Source: an uncultured Muribaculaceae bacterium
GTDB taxonomy: Bacteria > Bacteroidota > Bacteroidia > Bacteroidales > Muribaculaceae
DNA length: 53,921 nt
Direction: 5' to 3'
Assembly (NCBI GenBank): GCA_910587355.1
Contig: CAJUKF010000014.1
Location: forward strand, 1-53,921
The notes beneath the pieces are model-generated. The model saw nothing but the letters and a program-made list of their open reading frames with translations. It was not told the origin of the DNA and made no database searches. Numbering within the stretch: the first letter of the stretch is position 1; each line of letters begins with the position of its first letter. The position numbers were made by a program, and so were the translations under genes. Shown here one piece after another: positions 25,658-32,707 of the stretch.

Positions 25658-26785
25658 TCAGAAATCACCGACAGTCATGGGCATGAGGAGCATTACAAGC
25701 TCGGTATTGTCGGGTTCTTTGCCTGGACGGAATACGCCGGGACGGCCTGCGTCGCCGAGGTTCACAATCACTTCCTCACCCTGGAGGGTTGTAAGGATTT
25801 CCACGAGATAGTTCGCGCTGAAACCGATAGTAAGCTCAGAGCCGGTGAACGAGCAAGGAACCTGCTCGCGCGCACTGGTGCAGAGGCTGGGGTCGTTGGA
25901 CTTGAGGAGCATGCTCTCGGGAGTAATGCGGAATTTCTCGAGTCCACCGTCAACTTCCACGAAGAGACCTACGCGACGCACGGCATTGAGGAAAGATAAG
26001 CGGTCGACAGTGAGTACCTGAGTGTTGTTCTTGGGTATGACACGGTTGTAATCGGGATAGTTGCCATTGAGGAAAGTGCACTGGAAAGTGAAATTCTTGC
26101 TCTCTATGACAGCATTCGATGCGTTCATGGTGATGTTGAGAGTCTCTTCCTTTGCAAAGACGGTCTTGATAACGTTAGAGGGCTTCGATGGAATAACGCA
26201 CGAGCCTTTGACACCTGGAGCGGTACGACGGTCGATGTAGCGCACGAGCTTACGGGTGTCCGTCGCAACGAAGGTGATGCTGTCTGGATTGACATCCATG
26301 AGCACACCCTGCATAATCTGGCGATACTCGTCGTTGCTGACAGCGAACATAGTGTTGTCGAGGCCGTCAATCATCTGCTCTGTGGCGATACTGAAAGCAA
26401 TAGGCTCCGTACGTGTATCGGCATGGAACTGCGGATACTGGTCGCCGGGAATGCCGACAAATGAATAATGACCCGAGGAATACGAAAGCTGTACCTCGAG
26501 AGTCTCGTCGTTGATTTTCACTTCCATGCCCTGGTCGGGAAGCTCTTTAAGGAGCTCAACAAGACGGCGGGCGCCGAGGCAGAACTCGCCTTCGCCCTTA
26601 GCACCGGTCACCTCAAGCCTCGCAGTGAGAGCATTCTCCTGGTCAGAACCAGTAATGGTGAGTGTGTTGCCCTCGAGACGGATATGGAAATTGTCAAGAA
26701 TCGAGAGAGCGTTCTTAGAATTGATAACCTTGCTTACAGCCGAGGTAGCATTGTAGAGGGCTTTGCTTGAAACGTTGAATTTCAT
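25658..26785 (-). CDS. dnaN: DNA polymerase III sliding clamp, beta subunit
   Basis: 375 aa from the ATG at 26785 (MKFNVSSKALYNATSAVSKV); the open frame reaches a TTG at 26845 inside the terminator of the previous operon. Three clamp domains of about 120 residues, ending in the VMLLMPMTVGDF-type C-terminus (usually MPMRL). It forms the ring that holds the polymerase on DNA. First gene of the train towards rlmB. No dnaA adjoins it. Confidence 0.95.
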   Translation of the reverse strand: MKFNVSSKALYNATSAVSKVINSKNALSILDNFHIRLEGNTLTITGSDQENALTARLEVTGAKGEGEFCLGARRLVELLKELPDQGMEVKINDETLEVQLSYSSGHYSFVGIPGDQYPQFHADTRTEPIAFSIATEQMIDGLDNTMFAVSNDEYRQIMQGVLMDVNPDSITFVATDTRKLVRYIDRRTAPGVKGSCVIPSKPSNVIKTVFAKEETLNITMNASNAVIESKNFTFQCTFLNGNYPDYNRVIPKNNTQVLTVDRLSFLNAVRRVGLFVEVDGGLEKFRITPESMLLKSNDPSLCTSAREQVPCSFTGSELTIGFSANYLVEILTTLQGEEVIVNLGDAGRPGVFRPGKEPDNTELVMLLMPMTVGDF

Positions 26786-26812
26786 GTTTCTATGGAAGTC
26801 TTGGATTAAATT

Positions 26813-26852
26813 GCAAAAAAACAGACTGAAAGCGCCGGGGCGCAATCAGTCT
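26813..26852 (-). terminator. Strong terminator of typA-folP-cdaA
   Basis: AGACTGA (26823-26829) pairs with TCAGTCT (26846-26852) and GCGCC with GGCGC inside, and on the minus strand a run of seven T follows. It lies 35 nt behind the cdaA stop. A good Rho-independent terminator, insulating dnaN. Confidence 0.88.
26814..26845 (-). promoter_or_regulatory. Possible dnaN promoter overlapping the terminator
   Basis: On the minus strand TTG (26845-26843), 21 nt, then TTTTTTTG (26821-26814) weakly resembles -33 and -7 boxes. It would give a leader of about 23 nt. The A at the second position of TAnnTTTG is missing. Confidence 0.3.
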
Positions 26853-26887
26853 ACAAATTTATGAATTTCGGATGATATGGCAAAATA

Positions 26888-27670
26888 TTACTTAGCCAAA
26901 GTAATGGCAATAGCATTGAGCCGATGCTCAAGTTCCGTAGTGGTGATGCGGGTGTTGAGTTTTCCGCGGTGCGCAATGGAAATATTACCCGTCTCCTCAG
27001 AAACGACGACAGCCACAGCATCGGTAGCCTGTGCGATACCCAGGGCCGAACGGTGGCGCAGACCGAGCGTGCGGGGCACGTCACTGTCGTGGCTTACAGG
27101 AAGAATACATCCTGCAGCCTCGAGCTTGTTGTGCGCCAGAATAAGAGCGCCATCGTGGAGGGGCGAATTCTTGAAGAAAATATTCTCAATCAGACGTGTA
27201 TTGATATTGGCATCAATCACGTCGCCGGTGGCCGCATATACATCGAGGGGTATTGACTGCTCAATGACTATCAGGGCGCCAGTCTTGCTCTTCGACATAC
27301 TCATACAAGCGTATACAACGGGCATGACCCACACGAGCGCCTCCTCTTCGGCTTCCTTGCCGTGATGATGAAAGATTTTGCGAAGGAACTTCCAGCGGCG
27401 ATGAGAACCGAGTTCGACAAGAAAACGCTTGATAGGGTCCTGAAACAATATCACAAGAATAATCAGGCCGATAGCCATGAACTTATCAAGGATAGTGCCG
27501 ATAAGACGCATGTTGAAGATTTCGGAAGCAAGCACCCAGACCACAATGAAAGCGAGCACACCATAGAAAATATTGATTGTGCCCGACTCTTTCATCAGCC
27601 GGTAGATATAGAAGAGCAATACCGCAAAGAGCAGTATGTCGACAGCGTCTTTTATTCCGATACTAAACAT
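26888..27670 (-). CDS. cdaA: Diadenylate cyclase (c-di-AMP synthase)
   Basis: 260 aa. Three N-terminal membrane segments (about 8-24, 32-52, 62-80) and a cytoplasmic DAC domain with the catalytic DGA (173-175) and RHR (205-207) motifs. It joins two ATP to c-di-AMP, a second messenger for osmotic and cell-wall balance. No GdpP/DhhP-type phosphodiesterase is in the window. The reading frame overlaps folP by 19 nt, so the two are translationally linked. Confidence 0.93.
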   Translation of the reverse strand: MFSIGIKDAVDILLFAVLLFYIYRLMKESGTINIFYGVLAFIVVWVLASEIFNMRLIGTILDKFMAIGLIILVILFQDPIKRFLVELGSHRRWKFLRKIFHHHGKEAEEEALVWVMPVVYACMSMSKSKTGALIVIEQSIPLDVYAATGDVIDANINTRLIENIFFKNSPLHDGALILAHNKLEAAGCILPVSHDSDVPRTLGLRHRSALGIAQATDAVAVVVSEETGNISIAHRGKLNTRITTTELEHRLNAIAITLAK

Positions 27671-28506
27671 GGTTCAACAGCATTGAGGAGAGTGATTGAC
27701 TGACGGGCCGCGGCAACATCGTGAACGCGGAGGATTGCCGCACCGCGTTCGACAGCCAGAGCGCCGAGGACGGCAGTAGGAAGCTCTGCCTCGGCAGCAG
27801 TGATGTCAAGAAGCTTTGTTATCATTGACTTGCGCGAGACACCGACAAGCACGGGACGGCCGAGGATGTCGAACGCCCGGAGGTTGCGCATGAGTTCATA
27901 ATTCTGTGCAAGCGTTTTCGCAAATCCGAAACCGGGGTCTATGATTACGTCGGCCACCCCGAGTTCCTCAAGCCTGTTGAGAGGACGACTCAGTTCGGCA
28001 ATCACATCGGCCGTGACATCGGCATAGCCGGTGAGCGACTGCATTGTGGATGGAGTGCCACGCATATGCATCAGAATATACGGACAACGCAAATCGGCTA
28101 CCGTGTCGAACATCTCATTGTCGAGAGTTCCACCCGATATATCATTCACGATATCGGCACCCCACTCTCCGACGCATCGGCGGGCAACGGACGCACGGAA
28201 AGTATCGACAGATACGGGTATATCCGGACCAACGGCATCACGGATAACACGCAATGCCATTTCAAGGCGGCGGCACTCCTCCGCCTCGGGCACATCACCG
28301 GCACCCGGACGCGAGGAATACGCCCCGATATCGAGCATATCGGCCCCTTCGCCAACCAGTCTTGAGGCACGCGCGGCAATATCGGCCGCACACTGCACCC
28401 GGGAGCCTGCAAAAAAGCTGTCGGGGGTGACATTGAGAATACCCATCACCACAGGCTGTGTAAAAGACAGGATTCGACCCCGTATGTTGAGCGAAAAAGG
28501 CCGCAT
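27652..28506 (-). CDS. folP: Dihydropteroate synthase
   Basis: 284 aa from the ATG at 28506; a TTG two codons upstream is the other option. TIM barrel with MGILNVTPDSFFAGS (pterin/pABA loop), GADMLDIGAYSSRPGA, VSVDTFRA, NDISGG and DPGFGFAKTLAQN. It joins p-aminobenzoate to the pterin pyrophosphate in folate synthesis and is the sulfonamide target. It overlaps cdaA by 19 nt, a neighbourhood I recall from other Bacteroidetes. Confidence 0.94.
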   Translation of the reverse strand: MRPFSLNIRGRILSFTQPVVMGILNVTPDSFFAGSRVQCAADIAARASRLVGEGADMLDIGAYSSRPGAGDVPEAEECRRLEMALRVIRDAVGPDIPVSVDTFRASVARRCVGEWGADIVNDISGGTLDNEMFDTVADLRCPYILMHMRGTPSTMQSLTGYADVTADVIAELSRPLNRLEELGVADVIIDPGFGFAKTLAQNYELMRNLRAFDILGRPVLVGVSRKSMITKLLDITAAEAELPTAVLGALAVERGAAILRVHDVAAARQSITLLNAVEPCLVSE

Positions 28507-28520
28507 AAGCAAATGTATGA

Positions 28521-30320
28521 TTACTGACGGTTGGCGCGTTTGCGCTCGGTCTCGTCAAGAATTATCTTGCGGATACGCAGATGATGCGGAGTGACTTCGA
28601 GATACTCGTCCTCCTTGATATATTCGAGCGACTCCTCGAGGCTGAACACAACGGGAGGAACGATTTTAGCCTTGTCGTCGGCACCGGAGGCACGCATATT
28701 GGTGAGTTTCTTGCTCTTGGTGACATTGACAGGAATATCCTTGTCCTTGGCATTCTCACCCACCACCTGACCGGCATATACTTCTTCCTGCGGGAAGATA
28801 AAGAATCGGCCGCGGTCCTGAAGCTTGTCGATAGCATATGCGTATGCCGTGCCCGACTCCATTGCCACCAGCGAACCGTTGGTGCGACGTTCGATATCGC
28901 CTTTCCAGGGTTGATATTCGAGGAAGCGGTGCGCCATGATAGCCTCACCGCCCGAAGCTGTGAGCACATTGCTTCGCAGGCCGATTATGCCTCGCGATGG
29001 AATCTGGAATTCCATAGAGACGCGGTCACCCTTAGTGTCCATGGAGAGAAGGTCCCCCTTGCGGCGGGTGACCATATCTATCATCTTAGAGGCACTTTCC
29101 TCTGGTACGTTTATAGTGAGGAGCTCGACAGGCTCGCAGGTCTTGCCGTCTATTTCCTTGACGATAACCTGCGGCTGACCTACCTGAAGTTCGTAACCCT
29201 CGCGACGCATAGTCTCAATAAGCACTGAAAGATGGAGCACGCCGCGGCCATATACAATCCACTGGTCCTCGCGGTTGCCTTTCTCTACCCGGAGGGCAAG
29301 ATTGCGGTCAAGTTCAGCAGTAAGGCGGTCTCCGATATGACGGGAAGTGACGTACTTGCCGTCTTTGCCGAAGAATGGACTATCGTTGATGGTGAACAGC
29401 ATCGACATGGTGGGCTCGTCTATAGCGATACGTGGCAACGGTTCGGGATTGTCAGCAAGTGTGACGGTGTCACCGATTTCAAAGCCTTCAATACCGATTA
29501 AAGCGCAGATATCGCCGTTCTCCACACACTCCACCTTCTTGCGGCCCATACCCTCGAATGTATGGAGCTCCTTGATGCGCTGACGCGACACAGAACCATC
29601 GCGGCGGCAAAGACCGATTTCCTGACCTTCACGAACCACACCCCGGTGGACACGGCCAATGGCTATGCGGCCCACATATTTAGAGTAGTCGAGCGAGGTG
29701 ATGAGCAGCTGTGTGTCGCCGGGATTCTCCTCGGGGCCAGGAATCGTTTCTATTATAGTATCGAGAAGCGGAGTGATATTGTCAGTAGGCTTTGAGAGGT
29801 CAGTGCTCATCCAGCCTTGTTTGGCAGAGCCGTAGAGAGTCGGAAAATCGAGCTGGTCTTCAGTCGCATCAAGATTGAACATGAGGTCGAAAACCATCTC
29901 CTGCACTTCTTCCGGACGGCAGTTGGGCTTATCAACCTTATTGATTACGACAATCGGCTTAAGACCAATCTGAAGTGCTTTCTGAAGCACGAAACGAGTC
30001 TGGGGCATGGGGCCTTCGAAAGCGTCGACAAGCAGAATACAGCCATCGGCCATATTAAGCACGCGCTCAACTTCGCCGCCGAAGTCGGCGTGTCCCGGAG
30101 TGTCGATTATATTGATTTTATAATCTTTATAATTTATAGAAACGTTCTTGGAAAGAATTGTTATACCGCGCTCACGCTCAAGGTCATTGTTGTCGAGAAT
30201 GAGTTCGCCTGCATTCTGGTTCTCGCGAAAGAGGTTGCCGGCCAGAAGCATTTTGTCCACGAGGGTCGTCTTGCCGTGGTCGACATGGGCGATGATAGCG
30301 ATGTTACGTATTTTCTGCAT
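28521..30320 (-). CDS. typA: Ribosome-associated GTPase TypA/BipA
   Basis: 599 aa. The GTPase domain has AHVDHGKTT (11-19), the switch region with RERGITI, DTPGHADFGGEV and NKVDKP; EF-Tu-like domain 2, EF-G-like domains III and V and the BipA-specific C-terminus (MRASGADDKAKIVPP) follow. It binds the 70S ribosome and supports assembly and growth under stress. The start ATG lies 36 nt from the facing terminator of the previous operon, and no clear promoter box is seen. Confidence 0.96.
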   Translation of the reverse strand: MQKIRNIAIIAHVDHGKTTLVDKMLLAGNLFRENQNAGELILDNNDLERERGITILSKNVSINYKDYKINIIDTPGHADFGGEVERVLNMADGCILLVDAFEGPMPQTRFVLQKALQIGLKPIVVINKVDKPNCRPEEVQEMVFDLMFNLDATEDQLDFPTLYGSAKQGWMSTDLSKPTDNITPLLDTIIETIPGPEENPGDTQLLITSLDYSKYVGRIAIGRVHRGVVREGQEIGLCRRDGSVSRQRIKELHTFEGMGRKKVECVENGDICALIGIEGFEIGDTVTLADNPEPLPRIAIDEPTMSMLFTINDSPFFGKDGKYVTSRHIGDRLTAELDRNLALRVEKGNREDQWIVYGRGVLHLSVLIETMRREGYELQVGQPQVIVKEIDGKTCEPVELLTINVPEESASKMIDMVTRRKGDLLSMDTKGDRVSMEFQIPSRGIIGLRSNVLTASGGEAIMAHRFLEYQPWKGDIERRTNGSLVAMESGTAYAYAIDKLQDRGRFFIFPQEEVYAGQVVGENAKDKDIPVNVTKSKKLTNMRASGADDKAKIVPPVVFSLEESLEYIKEDEYLEVTPHHLRIRKIILDETERKRANRQ

Positions 30321-30350
30321 ACACTATTGGATTGTATATTCTTTAACAGC

Positions 30351-30376
30351 ACAAAAGGAGCGCTCTTTCACGCTCC
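30351..30376 (-). terminator. Terminator of the nadC operon
   Basis: On the minus strand GGAGCG (30376-30371), an 8-nt loop and CGCTCC (30362-30357), followed by TTTTGT. It begins 12 nt behind the secreted-protein stop codon. Confidence 0.65.
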
Positions 30377-30387
30377 ATTGCATCTTA

Positions 30388-31137
30388 TTATTTTATTTCA
30401 GAAAGAATCTCCTCACTTATGAGGTTTCCTTTATTGTCGGTAGTTGTCTTTTTAACCGGTCCGATGCCTTTGGCATACCAGGTTACTATATTGCTTTTCT
30501 CGTTGCCCTGAGGAGAGGATTGCTTAAGGACATATGAAACCTTCATGCAGTTCACGTATTTTCCGGCCGGCACTTCCACATCCTCGAACCCGAGATATTT
30601 GAAGTTCCATAGATTCATTGTCATGGAAAATCCTTCGATTGCCGCCTTGATAGAGCGGTTGGGCACCTTGGCATCGGCAGCCGGCTCGGCAGGTAAATCG
30701 ATGAATAAGTCACCTTTCACTGTTATGGCTTTTTCAAGTTCGGCGAGCATAGACTCGGTTAGAGTCTGCCCCATCTGACGCATCGCTTCGCCGGTGATGC
30801 CGAGAATCATTTTGCGGAACTCTTCAGCAGAGAGGAGGTGGTCGACAGTAAGACCTGTGGAGGGATTATATGTGAACGACGAATTGTTTTTTATTTCGGC
30901 GAAATCATTCCCGGGCACTTTATGTGTCTCTTCAATCAATGAGGTAACAACGCCGGCATCGTCCTTCGTTACGGCAGATACCTTGGCGGTAAAACCTGTG
31001 TCGTAAGTTTTTCCGTCGACGACAGTCGTACTTTTATACGAGAGAACAGTACCTTCCTTTTCACACATATACTGTGCGCTGGCAGCAAGACCGCCCGCAA
31101 GGGCAACGGTCAGAACGAGAATAAATTTCCTATACAT
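30388..31137 (-). CDS. Secreted DUF3108/TapB-like protein
   Basis: 249 aa from the ATG at 31137; a GTG three codons earlier is less likely. Signal peptide of about 22 residues ending ASAQ. The body is a beta-rich fold with YMCEKEGTVLSYKST at the start, VEVPAGKYVNCMKVSYV and a closing TWYAKGIGPVKKTTTD, a pattern seen in lipocalin-like DUF3108/TapB proteins of Bacteroidetes. Function unknown. It follows nadC closely (15 nt) and is probably its passenger. Confidence 0.6.
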   Translation of the reverse strand: MYRKFILVLTVALAGGLAASAQYMCEKEGTVLSYKSTTVVDGKTYDTGFTAKVSAVTKDDAGVVTSLIEETHKVPGNDFAEIKNNSSFTYNPSTGLTVDHLLSAEEFRKMILGITGEAMRQMGQTLTESMLAELEKAITVKGDLFIDLPAEPAADAKVPNRSIKAAIEGFSMTMNLWNFKYLGFEDVEVPAGKYVNCMKVSYVLKQSSPQGNEKSNIVTWYAKGIGPVKKTTTDNKGNLISEEILSEIK

Positions 31138-31152
31138 AATATACACTGATTA

Positions 31153-32007
31153 TCAGCAAGCTTTAAAACTCATGTCGAGACCCTTGACCGAGTGTGTGAG
31201 AGCACCGACGGATATATAATCGACACCGGCCTCACCATAAGCGCGGAGAGTGTCGAGAGTGATGCCGCCGCTTGATTCGATTTCGATGCCAGGACCTTCG
31301 GCTCGGATAATTTTCACAGCTTCGGCAGTGCGCTCCGGCGTGAAATTGTCGAGCATTATCCGGTCGGCACCGGCTGCGATAGCCTGACGGATTTCATCGG
31401 TATTCCGCACCTCCACTTCAATGCGGAGGTCCTTGCCGTTCTCTCTACACCATTTGCGGGCCGCCTCGACGGCCTTGTCGATGCCGCCGGCAAAATCGAC
31501 ATGATTGTCTTTAATCAGAATCATATCGAAAAGACCTATACGGTGATTGCAGCCGCCGCCGATTTTCACGGCTTCCTTTTCGAGCATACGCATACCCGGA
31601 GTTGTCTTGCGGGTGTCGAGTACTTTTGTTTTAAGACCGGCGAGACGGCTCTGGTAGCGGTCGGTCATCGTGGCGATGCCGCTCATACGTTGCATTATGT
31701 TGAGCATGGTGCGCTCTGTCTGCAAGAGCGAACGGACTGGTCCTTCAACGACAAAAGCAATATCGCCCGGCTTGACATGAGCACCGTCACCGATAAAGAC
31801 AGTCATTTTGAGCGAAGAATCGAACTTCTCGAACACTTTGCGTGCAATGTCGACACCGGCGAGAATGCCTTCTTCCTTGACAAGCAGGTGCTGACGGCCC
31901 ATTTCGTCAGCTGGAATTGTACTGAGAGTTGTGGCGTCGCCGTCGCCAATGTCTTCCGCAAAGGCAAGCGTGAGCAAATCGTCGATTAATTCGTCTTTAC
32001 TTTTCAT
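31153..32007 (-). CDS. nadC: Nicotinate-nucleotide pyrophosphorylase (carboxylating)
   Basis: 284 aa from the ATG at 32007 (MKSKDELIDDLLTLAFAEDIGDGDATT); the longer frame would begin upstream of the -7 box at 32029-32036. Motifs are ERTMLNIMQRMSGIAT, LDTRKTTPGMRMLEKEAVKIGGGCNHRIGL split over about 130-160, IEVEVRN and IMLDNF. It turns quinolinate and PRPP into nicotinate mononucleotide in NAD synthesis. nadA and nadB are not in the window. Confidence 0.95.
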   Translation of the reverse strand: MKSKDELIDDLLTLAFAEDIGDGDATTLSTIPADEMGRQHLLVKEEGILAGVDIARKVFEKFDSSLKMTVFIGDGAHVKPGDIAFVVEGPVRSLLQTERTMLNIMQRMSGIATMTDRYQSRLAGLKTKVLDTRKTTPGMRMLEKEAVKIGGGCNHRIGLFDMILIKDNHVDFAGGIDKAVEAARKWCRENGKDLRIEVEVRNTDEIRQAIAAGADRIMLDNFTPERTAEAVKIIRAEGPGIEIESSGGITLDTLRAYGEAGVDYISVGALTHSVKGLDMSFKAC

Positions 32008-32028
32008 ATTTATCAAGTTTGATGCTGC

Positions 32029-32036
32029 AAAGTTAC
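32029..32036 (-). promoter_or_regulatory. -7 box of nadC
   Basis: TAACTTTG on the minus strand. It predicts a start near 32023 and a 16-nt leader to the ATG at 32007. The -33 box is not clear. It is divergent from the rlmH box 22 nt away. Confidence 0.5.
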
Positions 32037-32057
32037 GCAAAATCAACGGCAATTTGT

Positions 32058-32065
32058 TAATTTTG
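32058..32065 (+). promoter_or_regulatory. -7 box of rlmH, possibly leaderless
   Basis: TAATTTTG is followed by GAGC and then the ATG at 32070, so the message would begin at or within a few bases of the start codon. No TTTG is found 19-21 nt upstream. Confidence 0.45.
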
Positions 32066-32069
32066 GAGC

Positions 32070-32543
32070 ATGAAAATTAAGTTGCTATGCATGGGCGATG
32101 TCCGCGATACCGTTATTAATCAGGCTATATCACAATATAGCAAGAAGATACCATTTTATTGGCCGTTTTCATACGTATGTCTGCCCGACGTAAAGTCGGC
32201 GAAGACAGCCGGCCCCGAAAAACAGAAAGAACTTGAAGGCAAGCGGTTCATGAGCGAAATTACTCCTGGTGACTACGTGGTGCTGCTCGACGAACGCGGC
32301 AAACAGTTTACCTCGCGTGAATTCTCAGAGATGATTGAGCGGAAAAGCGTTGAACTTCCCCGTTCGCTCATCTTTGTCATCGGTGGTCCCTATGGCTTCT
32401 CGCAGGAAGTATACAACCGCGCCGACGCCATGATTTCCCTGTCAAAAATGACTTTTCCACACGAACTCGTACGCCTGTTCTTCGTGGAACAGCTCTACAG
32501 AGCCGGAACAATCTACCGGGGTGAACCATATCATCACGACTGA
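32070..32543 (+). CDS. rlmH: 23S rRNA (pseudouridine1915-N3)-methyltransferase
   Basis: 157 aa, the family length. SPOUT fold with LLDERGKQFTSREFSEM, FVIGGPYGFS (SAM loop) and the C-terminal LSKMTFPHELVRLFFVEQLYRA...YHHD signature. It methylates pseudouridine 1915 in helix 69 of 23S rRNA on the assembled ribosome. It stands alone between nadC and the salvage operon. Confidence 0.95.
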   Translation: MKIKLLCMGDVRDTVINQAISQYSKKIPFYWPFSYVCLPDVKSAKTAGPEKQKELEGKRFMSEITPGDYVVLLDERGKQFTSREFSEMIERKSVELPRSLIFVIGGPYGFSQEVYNRADAMISLSKMTFPHELVRLFFVEQLYRAGTIYRGEPYHHD

Positions 32544-32636
32544 AGCCGATAAAGAGAAACCGTCAGGTTGCAATACTTAAAATATGTATCTGAATATTAA
32601 ATAACGTTGAACCTGTTAAAACTTTCGTTCTTAAAA

Positions 32637-32667
32637 TTTGTAACTTTAGATTTTAGCTTTACCTTTG
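32637..32667 (+). promoter_or_regulatory. Promoter of the peptidoglycan-salvage operon
   Basis: TTTG (32637-32640), a 19-nt spacer and TACCTTTG (32660-32667) match the consensus. It is the only clear promoter before the run of eleven plus-strand genes ending at 48987; the leader is about 35 nt. Confidence 0.75.
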
Positions 32668-32707
32668 TGAGGTATTGAGAAATCAATAATAAGTTACATC
32701 TTTATCC

